Positions 1 to 8,400 of a DNA stretch of 64,000 nt are shown here, piece after piece. Under the pieces are notes generated by a model. It saw only the letters and a list, made by a program, of their open reading frames with translations. It was not told where the DNA came from and searched no databases. The stretch comes from Pedobacter sp. KBW06 (GTDB lineage Bacteria > Bacteroidota > Bacteroidia > Sphingobacteriales > Sphingobacteriaceae). Position 1 is the stretch's first letter. Every line of letters begins with the position of its first letter. Location of the stretch: positions 1,152,132-1,216,131 of the forward strand of contig NZ_QAJL01000003.1 of assembly GCF_003852525.1 (NCBI RefSeq). The letters run 5' to 3'. The translations under genes were made by a program, and so were the position numbers.

Positions 1-621
1 ATTGATGGCTTCAAAAAATACACCTTCTGATGTAGAAGCGTTGCCAATCGTACCAAAAGCCACTTCATTTCCTTCTACGGAGAAGTTTTTCAAGTATTCC
101 AGTTCCGGATTCTGCCTGAATAATTTCGAAGCATACGCCAATCCGACTAATCTGGCCATTTGTCCACCTGTAGGTGCGATATCGGATGAACAGTTTTTCA
201 TCGCGGTAAGGTCCTTCCAGCTACCATCTTCATTAATAGAGCGGGTAGCAAAGTGGCAATTCATTTGTCTGCCTGCAGATGCAGGTTCAGCTTCAACACT
301 AGGGTTGGCATATAGTTGGGCAAAAAATTCTTTGATGGTGCAAATGCCTGTTGCAAATGCAAAAGTCTGATCTCTGTAATATCCCGAGCGCCAATCTCCA
401 TTCTTAAAGGCTTTGGCCATGGCGATCTGAGGAACTTCCTTACCATCACCAAAAATACCAAACTTAGCCTTACCTGTTAAAACCTCCTTACGACCTAATA
501 AACTGGCTTGTCTACTCTCAAAAGCTATTTTATAATCGTTTACCACAATGGTTTTGAAATCCTCAAAACTTAACTCTGAAGCATCAATGGGATTGGTAGT
601 AGGTTTTATATCCGGCATCAT
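1..621 (-). CDS. Fused 2-oxoacid dehydrogenase E1 (alpha/beta), N-terminal part, runs off the window
   Basis: The reverse strand is open from an ATG at 621 to the window edge (207 codons), so only the N-terminal part is visible. The translation has features of thiamine-diphosphate-dependent E1 enzymes: a segment GNASTSEGVFFEAIN close to the edge matches the ThDP/Mg-binding G-[DN]-[AG]-x-x-SEG region of E1 alpha. A preceding MNCHFATRS stretch and the SDIAPTGGQMARLVGLAYA helix fit the fused alpha/beta E1 proteins of Bacteroidota. Such enzymes decarboxylate branched-chain 2-oxo acids in the cytoplasm and feed E2. The two adjacent ATG codons (619-621, 616-618) make the exact start ambiguous by one residue. 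Substrate is inferred from family and could be another 2-oxo acid. Confidence 0.8.
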   Translation of the reverse strand, partial: MMPDIKPTTNPIDASELSFEDFKTIVVNDYKIAFESRQASLLGRKEVLTGKAKFGIFGDGKEVPQIAMAKAFKNGDWRSGYYRDQTFAFATGICTIKEFFAQLYANPSVEAEPASAGRQMNCHFATRSINEDGSWKDLTAMKNCSSDIAPTGGQMARLVGLAYASKLFRQNPELEYLKNFSVEGNEVAFGTIGNASTSEGVFFEAIN

Positions 622-753
622 AAGCAATATTAGTTAGGTGACAAAGATACATAAAATCTAAAGTATGACTTATGGCTGTCCTGTAATTTATATATTGGAA
701 TACTTTTTGATTTATGAATCAAAAGATTAAATTTGTTTTAAAACACCATAGTC

Positions 754-1146
754 ATGAAAAAGTTATTACTATTATTTACATTAATTTTAGGAGTAAGTGT
801 TGCAACTAACGCTCAAACAAAACCTGCAGAGTTCAAATTTGATAAAGAGCTTCACGATTTTGGTAAAATCCCATTGAACAAGGCTGCAACGGTTGAATTT
901 AAGTTCACCAATGTTGGAGATCAACCATTAATTCTTACTAAAGTAGAAACTACTTGTGGATGTACGGTACCTGAATACACTCAAACTCCGGTTAAAAAAG
1001 GAGAATCAGGTGTGATCAAAGTTACTTACAACCCAACTGGTGCTGCAATGCCATTCAGCAAAAGTATTACCATTACTTCTAATGCAAAAACAACCACTAA
1101 AGTGTTGTACATTAAAGGAGAAACCGTAGCTGCCAGTACCAAGTAA
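754..1146 (+). CDS. DUF1573 periplasmic/secreted protein
   Basis: A 130-residue protein with a clear N-terminal signal peptide (MKKLLLLFTLILGVSVATNA, cleavage expected before QTKP). The mature part is one DUF1573 domain, an immunoglobulin-like fold: the hallmarks are FDKELHDFGKIP, a VEFKFTNVGDQPL strand and the cysteine-containing TTCGCTVPEY segment, followed by G-x-I-K-V-T-Y-N-P. This family is abundant in Bacteroidota and has no defined enzymatic role. The gene stands alone and is closed by a strong hairpin terminator just after its stop. Family assignment is firm; function is unknown. Confidence 0.9.
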   Translation: MKKLLLLFTLILGVSVATNAQTKPAEFKFDKELHDFGKIPLNKAATVEFKFTNVGDQPLILTKVETTCGCTVPEYTQTPVKKGESGVIKVTYNPTGAAMPFSKSITITSNAKTTTKVLYIKGETVAASTK

Positions 1147-1170
1147 AATTTTTAAAGATATTTCTTATTA

Positions 1171-1200
1171 AAACCTCGTTAATCAACGAGGTTTTTTATT
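1171..1200 (+). terminator. Rho-independent terminator after the DUF1573 gene
   Basis: Perfect 10-bp stem AAACCTCGTT / AACGAGGTTT with a 4-nt loop, followed by a T-rich tail (TTTTATTTTT). Confidence 0.85.
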
Positions 1201-1208
1201 TTTGTGCC

Positions 1209-2411
1209 ATGCCTAACATTTCAGAAAAAGGGTTACAAATGCCCGCCTCGCCGATTAGAAAACTTACTCCTTATGCTGATCAAGCAAAAAAGGATGGTAA
1301 AAAGGTTTATCACTTGAATATCGGTCAGCCCGATATCGCTACCCCAGAGGGCATGTTAAATGCCATCAAAAACATTGATTTTAATGTTTGGGCGTATACC
1401 CCATCTGAAGGTACTTTATCTTACCGCAGCAAATTAGCTGAATACTATAATAAACTGGGTTATAACATTACCCCTGAAGATATATTGGTGACTGTAGGTG
1501 GATCTGAAGCGATCACCATCGCCATGCAAACCTGCGTAAATGAAGGTGATGAAATCATCATCCCGGAACCTTTTTATGCAAATTATAATGGCTTTGCCTG
1601 TATGAGCAACGTGGTGGTTAAACCGATCTTATCTTATATTGAGAATGGTTTTGCACTCCCTGCTATTGCGGAGTTTGAAAAACTAATCACAGAACGTACC
1701 AAAGCGATCATTATCTGTAACCCAAATAACCCTACCGGTTATCTGTATTCTAAAGAAGAACTGGAAGCATTGAAAGAACTGTGTCTGAAATATGACTTGT
1801 TCTTGTTCTCTGATGAGGCCTACCGTGAATTCTGTTATGATGGAAAAGAATTCATTTCGCCAATGCATCTGGACGGAATTGATGAAAATGTGGTAATCAT
1901 GGATACAGTTTCCAAAAGATACAGTGCCTGTGGCGCAAGATTGGGTTGCCTGATCACGAAAAACAAGGAAGTCATCAAATCAGGATTAAAGTTTGCTCAG
2001 GCAAGGTTAAGCCCTGGTATGGTAGAACAAATTGCAGGTACCGCAGCCGTAGATACTCCGGATAGTTATTTTGAAGCGGTAAATAAGGAATATACCCTTC
2101 GCAGAGATACAATTGTTAAAAGATTAAATGCGATTGAAGGTGTTTTCTGTCCGAATCCAGGTGGTGCATTTTATGTAGTGGCCAAACTTCCGATTGATGA
2201 TGCTGATGTATTTTGTCAGTGGATGCTGGAAAGCTTTGAGCATGAGGGACAAACGGTCATGATGGCTCCTGCTACAGGCTTCTATTCTACTGCAGGTTCC
2301 GGAAAAAATGAAGTAAGAATGGCTTATGTATTGAATACTGAAGACCTGAATAAGTCGATGGATTGTCTGGAAATCGCATTAAATCAATATCCAGGCAGAA
2401 CAATCGCATAA
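1209..2411 (+). CDS. PLP-dependent class I/II aminotransferase (aspartate aminotransferase family)
   Basis: 400 residues, full length for fold-type I aminotransferases. Visible motifs: YTPSEGTLSYR near residues 62-72, NPNNPTGYLYS (substrate/PLP-contacting), SDEAYREFCYDG (the Asp that pairs with the PLP pyridine nitrogen) and the Schiff-base lysine Lys236 in DTVSKRYSACGARLG. A GGAFYVVAKLP segment near the C-terminus is normal for the family. It transfers an amino group between an amino acid and a 2-oxo acid in the cytoplasm; the exact amino acid cannot be read from the sequence. It is preceded by the terminator of the DUF1573 gene and followed 29 bp later by tmRNA on the same strand. Confidence 0.9.
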   Translation: MPNISEKGLQMPASPIRKLTPYADQAKKDGKKVYHLNIGQPDIATPEGMLNAIKNIDFNVWAYTPSEGTLSYRSKLAEYYNKLGYNITPEDILVTVGGSEAITIAMQTCVNEGDEIIIPEPFYANYNGFACMSNVVVKPILSYIENGFALPAIAEFEKLITERTKAIIICNPNNPTGYLYSKEELEALKELCLKYDLFLFSDEAYREFCYDGKEFISPMHLDGIDENVVIMDTVSKRYSACGARLGCLITKNKEVIKSGLKFAQARLSPGMVEQIAGTAAVDTPDSYFEAVNKEYTLRRDTIVKRLNAIEGVFCPNPGGAFYVVAKLPIDDADVFCQWMLESFEHEGQTVMMAPATGFYSTAGSGKNEVRMAYVLNTEDLNKSMDCLEIALNQYPGRTIA

Positions 2412-2440
2412 TTTTTTGTAAGTTTGTACTTCTAACAAAT

Positions 2441-2804
2441 GGGGCCGTTTTGGATTTGACAGGGTGGCGCTACGTATGTTAGCATGCAGTGCGTTGTACG
2501 GAGAGCACTTTAAAGAGAACGTTCACACTATAATTGGCGAAAATAACTACGCCTTAGCTGCCTAATTTAGAATTAGCTTAGCTTTTGTCCCTCTGACTGC
2601 TGCATTGTTAGGTTAGAATCCGGGGCATCGAAATAACAAAGCTGGCCGCTGTAGGGTATGATACAGTAGCGAGATAAAGTACCTAAGGAAAAAGACAAGG
2701 TAGGTTTCCGGCCCGTCTGCTCCCGACAATTGAATGGAAAACAAGCATGTAGAAGGCATAACTTATCACACAACTGGACAAGGGTTCGAACCCCTTCGGC
2801 TCCA
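2441..2804 (+). ncRNA. ssrA: Transfer-messenger RNA (tmRNA)
   Basis: The 5' end GGGGCCG followed by TTTTGGATTTGACAGGGTGG is the conserved tmRNA start. The 3' end has a T-arm (GGGTTCGAACCCC) and an acceptor strand CGGCTCC that pairs with the 5' GGGGCCG (one G-U), then discriminator A2804; the CCA is not encoded. The tag reading frame at 2536-2565 encodes GENNYALAA and then TAA, the Bacteroidota-type proteolysis tag added to stalled proteins. It rescues ribosomes stalled on non-stop mRNAs together with SmpB. A terminator hairpin follows at 2817. tmRNA genes are common integration sites, but I see no integrase or duplicated 3' end here. Confidence 0.97.
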
Positions 2805-2816
2805 CAGATTACAAAC

Positions 2817-2852
2817 AAAAACGGCTAAGATTAACATCTTAGCCGTTTTTGT
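2817..2852 (+). terminator. Rho-independent terminator of ssrA
   Basis: Stem AACGGCTAAGA / TCTTAGCCGTT with a 6-nt loop (TTAACA) and a run of T residues after it. An A-run on the other side means it can also act for the leftward gene ending at 2875. Confidence 0.9.
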
Positions 2853-2874
2853 TTTAAGTTATTTTACTACACTA

Positions 2875-3585
2875 TTAATCTTCTTTTACCACCTGCTCAT
2901 CTTTTACGACCTTAACCTCAACTTTGGTTGCCCCTGCCCTGGCAGATGAAACCGCTTTACCAATTTCAGTTAATCCTTTAGACTCGTAGATCTTCATTGC
3001 AGTCACCACATCAATTGCCTGCCTGGTTTGCTCTTCCGGAATCGGAACGAATGAAAGGAAGTTTAAAGTCACCCCTTTTGTTTTTAGCAGATCATTTACA
3101 TTTTTAAGCAACTCCGCTTCAAACTCATTCTGGTTAAAATCAACGATATCTTCATTCAATAACAGGTCTCTGGCAATTTCTTTTATTCTTTTATCAATTA
3201 CCGAATTTTCAGCAGTTTCATAGGCTTTAGAACTGTTTACCTCACTATCGCTGTCGCTATTCATTTTCCCAAGGTATTTTGCCTCTCCGATATATAACCT
3301 TGCATCTGTTATAGAATAATCATAGGTAACTTCAATTTTTGCCATAACACGATTTTTAAAGGCGCTTTTAAAAACGCTTTCGCCCTGCATAGGATAATCG
3401 GGAACTGTAATTTTATAAGAACACATTCCTACACCTTTAGGTACCGTTTCTCCTGCTTTTATTAGCTCCCAGCTCACGCCACAATTACTCGTGTATAAGG
3501 TTTGTACATTAGATTGGGCACGATCACAGGAAGAAAGGAATAACGCCATCGAGCAGATAGAGAGTGATGCAAATAGATTTTTCAT
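2875..3585 (-). CDS. SPFH/band-7-like lipoprotein
   Basis: 236 residues with a lipoprotein signal ending in LFLSSC (lipid-anchored Cys20). The rest looks like a short SPFH/prohibitin-type domain: an N-terminal beta region (CGVSWELIKAGETVPKGVG), a helical segment with VIDKRIKEIARDLL and the C-terminal IPEEQTRQAIDVVTAMK stretch typical of the SPFH distal helix. It ends in a charged, valine/lysine-rich tail. SPFH proteins scaffold membrane assemblies; a secreted lipidated version would sit in the periplasm or outer membrane. The gene is alone and convergent with ssrA. The SPFH assignment is from motif resemblance only. Confidence 0.65.
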   Translation of the reverse strand: MKNLFASLSICSMALFLSSCDRAQSNVQTLYTSNCGVSWELIKAGETVPKGVGMCSYKITVPDYPMQGESVFKSAFKNRVMAKIEVTYDYSITDARLYIGEAKYLGKMNSDSDSEVNSSKAYETAENSVIDKRIKEIARDLLLNEDIVDFNQNEFEAELLKNVNDLLKTKGVTLNFLSFVPIPEEQTRQAIDVVTAMKIYESKGLTEIGKAVSSARAGATKVEVKVVKDEQVVKED

Positions 3586-4126
3586 TTGATTGTTTTTTTG
3601 ACGTAATTTATTAATTTATGTGAGAATATCGTCACTACAATCTGCAACTAAATTAATATTTATATATTGCGATCTAAATATTTACATATGGAAATGGCGA
3701 TCTTACTCGTAGTAGAATTTTTCCTGTACCGGATAATGGGTAAAACCAAAAAAGCCTAAATGCCCCTGTCGCTCATTGGGCCATGAGCATATCATCCCGT
3801 TCAGCACAAACAAAAAATGTTGCCCATAATTATGACTGAAAATGGGCAACATAAAACCAGTGATCCTACCTCTTTATTCACTATGTCCAGGTAAATTTGC
3901 CTGATTTTAAAGACAGGTAACTTTACTTGTCATAACCCCGGATATTTAATGTAAATTCAGGTAACGAATATGGAAGACTTAGGATCATAAAAAACAAGAC
4001 CGTACCTTAAAATATAAATGAGACAGTTACAAGCTGTATAATTGAATCAAAAGATCTCATAAGCCCACGTAAAAAGGTGTGATTACATTCGTAACATAAA
4101 TCTTAAACCATATAACCTCTCAAAAA
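3586..4126. other. 541-bp intergenic region with an orphan leftward terminator-like hairpin
   Basis: No convincing gene. A perfect 11-bp inverted repeat (ATGTTGCCCAT 3818-3828, ATGGGCAACAT 3842-3852, 13-nt loop) is followed on the reverse strand by a T-run, so it looks like a reverse-strand terminator, although no reverse-strand gene lies to its right before 4127. A 23-codon frame beginning at 3688 on the + strand has no supporting features. The rest should contain promoters for the two divergent flanking genes. Confidence 0.5.
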
Positions 4127-4768
4127 ATGAATATAGCAGTCCTTGTTTTCAATGGTGTTGAACTCGTCGACATGAACGGTCCTTTAGATGTTTTTCTCCA
4201 CGCCAACCGTTTTAACGCAGCACCTTTCTACAATGTATATACAGTATCGGCAACGCCCGGCCCGATTATCAGTGAAGGGGGTGTTGTCACAATAGTTCCT
4301 CAATATACCTTTGAAACCTGTCCGGATCCCGGGCTGATCGTGATTCCCGGCAGAATAGGCAATGATGCGGATTCCTCTTCCATTCCTGCAAAAGCAGAAG
4401 TGGTGGAGTATGTCAAACAAATGGCTGAAAAGGGCAAGCTTATTCTTTCAGTTTGCGTTGGATTGTACACGCTTGCTGAAACAGGTTTACTTGCAGGAAG
4501 AAAAGCCACCACACATTACCTTGCGATCGATTACGTAGAATCTCATTACAAAGGTATCGATATGATTAAAAACGTCCGGTACGTGCGGGATGGTAATTTC
4601 ATTACAACCGGAGGGATTACTTCAGGTATTGATGGCGCCCTGTATGTTGTAGAACAATACAACGGCCCTGATGTTGCCCTTGAAGTTGCCAATATTATGG
4701 TATATAACCGGGAAGCACCGCTCCCACCAGGGACCATTTTACCACTTCAGGATCAGTCAGCATCCTGA
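4127..4768 (+). CDS. DJ-1/PfpI family protein (isonitrile hydratase/GlxA-like amidase domain)
   Basis: 213 residues comprising a single DJ-1/PfpI glutamine-amidotransferase-like domain. The nucleophile elbow is ILSVCVGLYTLAETGLL with Cys110, followed by GRKATTHY, the signature shared by isonitrile hydratase and the N-terminal half of GlxA-type AraC regulators. The N-terminus MNIAVLVFNGVELVDMNGPLDVF carries the conserved acidic D/E-x-x-G-P region. It lacks the AraC DNA-binding half, so it is a stand-alone cytoplasmic enzyme. An AraC-type regulator and a hydrolase lie just downstream on the same strand (140 bp gap), but co-function is not shown. Confidence 0.85.
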   Translation: MNIAVLVFNGVELVDMNGPLDVFLHANRFNAAPFYNVYTVSATPGPIISEGGVVTIVPQYTFETCPDPGLIVIPGRIGNDADSSSIPAKAEVVEYVKQMAEKGKLILSVCVGLYTLAETGLLAGRKATTHYLAIDYVESHYKGIDMIKNVRYVRDGNFITTGGITSGIDGALYVVEQYNGPDVALEVANIMVYNREAPLPPGTILPLQDQSAS

Positions 4769-4908
4769 AACGGATAAAACTGCCTTTCTTTGACACACTT
4801 GGTACTTAAACCTTATGAGGGGATTTGATGTAAAAGGTCATGTCCGATAGTTAATTTATCGGACAAATGGTATATCTTTTTTAAATTTGAATACCAGAAC
4901 CACCTCTC

Positions 4909-6060
4909 ATGACTGAGCTTACAGATTCAATACTTTGCGGATCAGCGTTTTTGTTAACCTTTATAATTTTCATCAACCCAACAAATGTAAATACGGCGGC
5001 AAATAAGTGGTTTGGCGCCTTTATCTGCTGCTTTTTTCTGATCAGCGTTCAAAACAACCTTTTGTCGACAGGTTTATTTAAAGAAAATCATCCCTTACCT
5101 GAGTGGTTAGGGGTAACAAATTTCATCATTGCACCTGTATTCTATTTAAGCATCTCTTACTATGTAGAACCACTTAGAAAATGGAAACCATCTTCTCTTT
5201 TCCATTTCAGCTTCGCGTTATTTATACTTGCTTTAATCATTATTTCTTATTTCCTGGACAATAATTCAGTCCAGGAGGGGGTTGGTAAGAAAGCGATAGC
5301 CGATGCAGAAATTATTTTTAACATCTTCTTTTCTATACAGGTTATTCCTTACTGCCTGCTCGCTTATAAAAAAATCATAAAACACAATAAGAACATACAT
5401 CAACACCACTCAATTCTGGAGAGGGTAAATTTGAGCTGGCTAAAGCACGTCAGTATTGCTGTCCTGATCATTTCTATTTTATGGGTAACAGATATTTTCT
5501 TTAATTTCTCCGGAAAGCACCAGATCGTAGATACGTTGACCAGTATAATCTACCTCTCAGGAATATGCTATATCACTTACTTCTGGTTAAAACAAGAAGA
5601 AATCTTTCCTTATACCAGAGATGAAAAACATCAGATAGTGACCATTAATGCTGAAAATACCAGTCAGGGAGTTGTTAAGAAAAATTTATTGAGCGAGGTA
5701 CAGCTAACCATCATGAAAGCAGCACTGCTGGAACTCATCGAAACAAAAAAGCCCTTTCTGGCTTCAGATCTAAACCTGATTAAGCTTGCCGGACAGCTAA
5801 ATATATCTGCTCATCTGTTATCATATGTAATCAATACAGGCTTTAATGAAAATTTTTATCAATTGATCAACCGCTATCGTGTGGAGGAAGCAAAACGCCT
5901 TCTTCTTGAGCCAGAAATGAAACATTTAAATTTGTTAGGGATCGCCTTTGAAGTCGGATTTAATTCAAAAACAGTATTCAATACCACATTTAAAAAAATT
6001 ACAGGGCTCACTCCTTCCGAATACAAAAAGCAGCATTCGGATAAAACACGTTCTGATTGA
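4909..6060 (+). CDS. AraC-family regulator with N-terminal membrane domain
   Basis: 383 residues. The first ~240 contain about seven hydrophobic segments (for example SAFLLTFIIFI, WFGAFICCFFLISV, FALFILALIIISYF, VSIAVLIISILWV), forming a membrane sensor. The last ~100 residues are an AraC-type double helix-turn-helix: LAGQLNISAHLLSYVIN for the first HTH and GIAFEVGFNSKTVFNTTFKKITGLTPSEYKK for the second, the latter a near-canonical AraC signature. This layout, membrane sensor directly fused to AraC HTH, is common in Bacteroidota. The lipoprotein hydrolase 58 bp downstream is a plausible target or operon partner. The ligand is unknown. Confidence 0.88.
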   Translation: MTELTDSILCGSAFLLTFIIFINPTNVNTAANKWFGAFICCFFLISVQNNLLSTGLFKENHPLPEWLGVTNFIIAPVFYLSISYYVEPLRKWKPSSLFHFSFALFILALIIISYFLDNNSVQEGVGKKAIADAEIIFNIFFSIQVIPYCLLAYKKIIKHNKNIHQHHSILERVNLSWLKHVSIAVLIISILWVTDIFFNFSGKHQIVDTLTSIIYLSGICYITYFWLKQEEIFPYTRDEKHQIVTINAENTSQGVVKKNLLSEVQLTIMKAALLELIETKKPFLASDLNLIKLAGQLNISAHLLSYVINTGFNENFYQLINRYRVEEAKRLLLEPEMKHLNLLGIAFEVGFNSKTVFNTTFKKITGLTPSEYKKQHSDKTRSD

Positions 6061-6118
6061 TAAATCAGAACGACAGGCGATTCATTTTTATAGTTTTTTG
6101 TTCAAAATTATAAATCAT

Positions 6119-6958
6119 ATGAAACACATGAATTACCTGCTTATTGCAATGACAAGCTGTTTTCTGATCGCCTCGTGCAAAAAAAATGAAGCAAGAAAAA
6201 AAAATGTAGAATCCTTTCTCAGCCAAAAAGACCTGAGCTTACCAAGCCACAAACTGAGTACCTATTCTCGAATCCTGAACTCAAAATACCTATTGGTCTT
6301 TGAAGCTGGTCTCGGTGATGACCATTCTGTCTGGCCGGAAAACGAACTCATCAAAGTCATCCGTGATCAGTCTGACCTACTAACCTATGACCGTGCAGGT
6401 TATGGCACATCAGGTCTTGGGCCAGGGCCGAGGAACATTGCAACTTTAAGTGCTGAACTGGAAAAAGTAATTGATGCATTTTCCGGACAAAAAAAAGTAA
6501 TACTCATTGGCCATTCTATCGGAGGAATGATCATCCGCGATTACGCCATTAAACACCCTTCAAAAACCGCAGCCTTGTTGTTTATTGATCCATCCCATGA
6601 ACATTACAACCAACCATCCGGGGAGGAAGAAGATAGAATATACAACATATTTAACAATAGCTACGGAGCCGGTTTTGGTGGTACCCGGGAAGCCAGGGTT
6701 TTAATTGAAGATTCGAGGTACATGTCTACATTAGCCACATTACCCAACATTCCCGTTACCGTGATATCAAGTATGAAAACTGATCAGGAACACCCCGCTG
6801 CAGATCGAAAAAAGTGGTTTGAAGCCCATGAGTTTTTAGGAACGGGATTGAATGATTTCATGCATATCAGTACGGTTAATTCAGGGCATTACATCATGAA
6901 GGAAGAACCTGATCTGATCATCAGAAATATCAACAGCCTCCTGGCAAAACTTCCCTGA
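6119..6958 (+). CDS. Alpha/beta-hydrolase lipoprotein
   Basis: The reading frame is open from 5948, but the ATG at 6119 is chosen because it gives a lipoprotein signal ending in LIASC (Cys20) and avoids overlapping the AraC gene; an ATG three codons later is also possible. The 279-residue product is an alpha/beta hydrolase: oxyanion-region FEAGLGDDHSVW, DRAGYGTSG, nucleophile elbow GHSIGG (Ser133), acid region LLFIDPSHEHY or a later Asp, and catalytic His257 in NSGHYIMKEEPDLI. It would be anchored in the envelope and hydrolyse an ester or similar bond; the substrate is unknown. It probably shares control with the AraC regulator upstream. Confidence 0.85.
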   Translation: MKHMNYLLIAMTSCFLIASCKKNEARKKNVESFLSQKDLSLPSHKLSTYSRILNSKYLLVFEAGLGDDHSVWPENELIKVIRDQSDLLTYDRAGYGTSGLGPGPRNIATLSAELEKVIDAFSGQKKVILIGHSIGGMIIRDYAIKHPSKTAALLFIDPSHEHYNQPSGEEEDRIYNIFNNSYGAGFGGTREARVLIEDSRYMSTLATLPNIPVTVISSMKTDQEHPAADRKKWFEAHEFLGTGLNDFMHISTVNSGHYIMKEEPDLIIRNINSLLAKLP

Positions 6959-6963
6959 ATAAA

Positions 6964-6995
6964 CAAACAGGTAGCCAGAGTGGCTACCTGTTTGT
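6964..6995. terminator. Bidirectional hairpin between convergent genes
   Basis: Perfect 14-bp stem CAAACAGGTAGCCA / TGGCTACCTGTTTG with loop GAG, sitting between the stop codons of two convergent genes. The T-tract is short (TTTGT), so efficiency is uncertain. Confidence 0.75.
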
Positions 6996-7016
6996 CCTAC
7001 TTCGCGCCTGGGTTGA

Positions 7017-7658
7017 TTATTTATCTTTCAGCACATATAATTTAGGCCCTTTAATTCCTTTCGTTTCATAATTAGCTTTATTCATTCTAAAATGAAGTTC
7101 GCTCATTTTGTTTAAATAATCTTCAATGCTATCCAGTCCCACTTCTTTTCTACGTTTGTTTAAAGATCCCGGATTTTCTGTCGGACGAGGAAACGCCTGA
7201 CAACTGTCAGTGTTATACGTGACCTGTGTTCCATACAATTGGTTACGATTCGTATTGAGCCTTACCCTATCCGTAAGGTAAGCGTAATCCCCGCTGGCAG
7301 CATTCTTCTTTAACACCTGCTTTTTCATCGCATCCAATACTTTTTGCTGAAAATCCGGCCATTTGTCCAAATGCTGCACCAACAGCCAAAAATCCCTGGA
7401 ACCTTGTTCTCCTACCAGATCAAATCCCGGATATCCGTGATCTGACAGGATCTTTTGAAGGCGGATATAATGTGAGCTGAATACGCTATCCTGAAATTGC
7501 TTTCTTTTAGGATCACCAATTTTGTGTTCAGGCTGAAATCCGGCGGCTTTCTGATCCCAAATGACCATTTTGGCTAAAGAATCTTTAAGTGCGAGGTCAG
7601 TTTGAGCAAATGCGATGACGCTATTTAAGAACACTATAGTCAGGACAATTCTTTTCAT
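7017..7658 (-). CDS. DUF6624 secreted protein
   Basis: 213 residues with a signal peptide (MKRIVLTIVFLNSVIAFAQ). The mature protein shows the DUF6624 signature: a WDQKAAG-like region, HGYPGFDLVGEQGSRDFWLLVQH, and YAYLTDRVRLNTNRNQLYGTQV near residues 125-147. Members occur widely in Bacteroidota and other bacteria and have no established function. The gene ends at the bidirectional hairpin and lies just outside the tail locus that begins at 7.7 kb, so it is likely chromosomal rather than part of the particle. Confidence 0.85.
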   Translation of the reverse strand: MKRIVLTIVFLNSVIAFAQTDLALKDSLAKMVIWDQKAAGFQPEHKIGDPKRKQFQDSVFSSHYIRLQKILSDHGYPGFDLVGEQGSRDFWLLVQHLDKWPDFQQKVLDAMKKQVLKKNAASGDYAYLTDRVRLNTNRNQLYGTQVTYNTDSCQAFPRPTENPGSLNKRRKEVGLDSIEDYLNKMSELHFRMNKANYETKGIKGPKLYVLKDK

Positions 7659-7734
7659 AATCGATGTGTTTATCAGCCTAAGATAATTTATTATGGGGAC
7701 AAGTCACGAGATTCATTCTGCAAATGTAAAATGA

Positions 7735-8307
7735 TCACAGATAACGTTTCTTTAGCCAATAAAACAAAGAAAAACTGATTAAAATAAGTATTCCGGATCC
7801 AAATACATAGTACCAGATATTGATCGGACTTTTCTCGACAATAGTATTAGAGTGCTCTGATTTTGAAATTTCCTTTACAGAAGCGGATTGTGTGATTTTT
7901 CTATTGATGTCATTTTGCAGGATTGTTTCCTTATTGAATTTAACAGAAATAAGCCGGGGTTTTAAAATTGCCGAAGCAGAAAGCATTCCTGTTTTTGGGT
8001 GGAAGAGCAGACTTACATCAAGAAGATCATTTTGAATTACGGTCAAGCCATTTACCAGGCTATCGACTTTAAAAAAAGTCTCCTGCTTAATTATCTTTTC
8101 AGGGATGACCACTATCGTATCCGATTGCTCCCTGATCGTCAGGATAGACCTGTCTCTAGTCCATTCTGCCATTTTCTTTTTTTCTGACGAGCTGATTTCC
8201 TGTTTAGCGTAGTCATTGGATTTAAACACTTTACGGAACATACCGCATCCAGACAAAAAGACCGTTATGATGATTAGAGGGATACACCTTAGGCAGCAAT
8301 TATTCAT
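7735..8307 (-). CDS. Lipoprotein with C-terminal membrane anchor; candidate unimolecular spanin
   Basis: 190 residues with two membrane attachments: an N-terminal lipoprotein signal ending FLSGC (Cys21) and a C-terminal transmembrane helix around residues 163-186 followed by a basic WLKKRYL tail. Between them lies a ~140-residue region of alternating beta-type and charged segments. An outer-membrane lipid anchor plus inner-membrane C-terminal helix is the architecture of unimolecular spanins (phage T1 gp11 type), which fuse inner and outer membranes in the last step of lysis. It is the last gene of the tail locus, downstream of the endolysin gene and a candidate holin. The assignment is by topology only; no sequence homology was tested. 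Confidence 0.55.
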   Translation of the reverse strand: MNNCCLRCIPLIIITVFLSGCGMFRKVFKSNDYAKQEISSSEKKKMAEWTRDRSILTIREQSDTIVVIPEKIIKQETFFKVDSLVNGLTVIQNDLLDVSLLFHPKTGMLSASAILKPRLISVKFNKETILQNDINRKITQSASVKEISKSEHSNTIVEKSPINIWYYVFGSGILILISFSLFYWLKKRYL

Positions 8308-8345
8308 AGCTATTTTTCTTTAGTTATTTCTACTATATTCGACAA

Positions 8346-8394
8346 TTAAGTGCATCCTGTTGCAGCTCGAAAGTGCTGCAACAGGATGCTTAAT
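8346..8394 (-). terminator. Strong hairpin after the beta-helix spike gene
   Basis: Perfect 15-bp stem (GCATCCTGTTGCAGC 8352-8366, GCTGCAACAGGATGC 8375-8389), 8-nt loop, with TTAAG/CTTAA extending the stem around one unpaired base. The T-tract on the reverse strand is weak. Confidence 0.75.
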
Positions 8395-8400
8395 CTCTAA

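Noticed and set aside
2..370. Rightward open frame over the E1 gene
   Set aside because: The reverse strand carries a clear E1 motif and a full-length frame, so the rightward frame is an antisense shadow.
2441..2804. tmRNA as the attachment site for the phage-derived locus
   Set aside because: The locus starts about 5 kb away, there is no integrase and no visible duplicate of the ssrA 3' end next to it.
5948..6118. Longer start for the alpha/beta hydrolase, overlapping the AraC gene
   Set aside because: The extra 57 residues read through the AraC coding end and lack a signal; the ATG at 6119 gives a lipoprotein signal.
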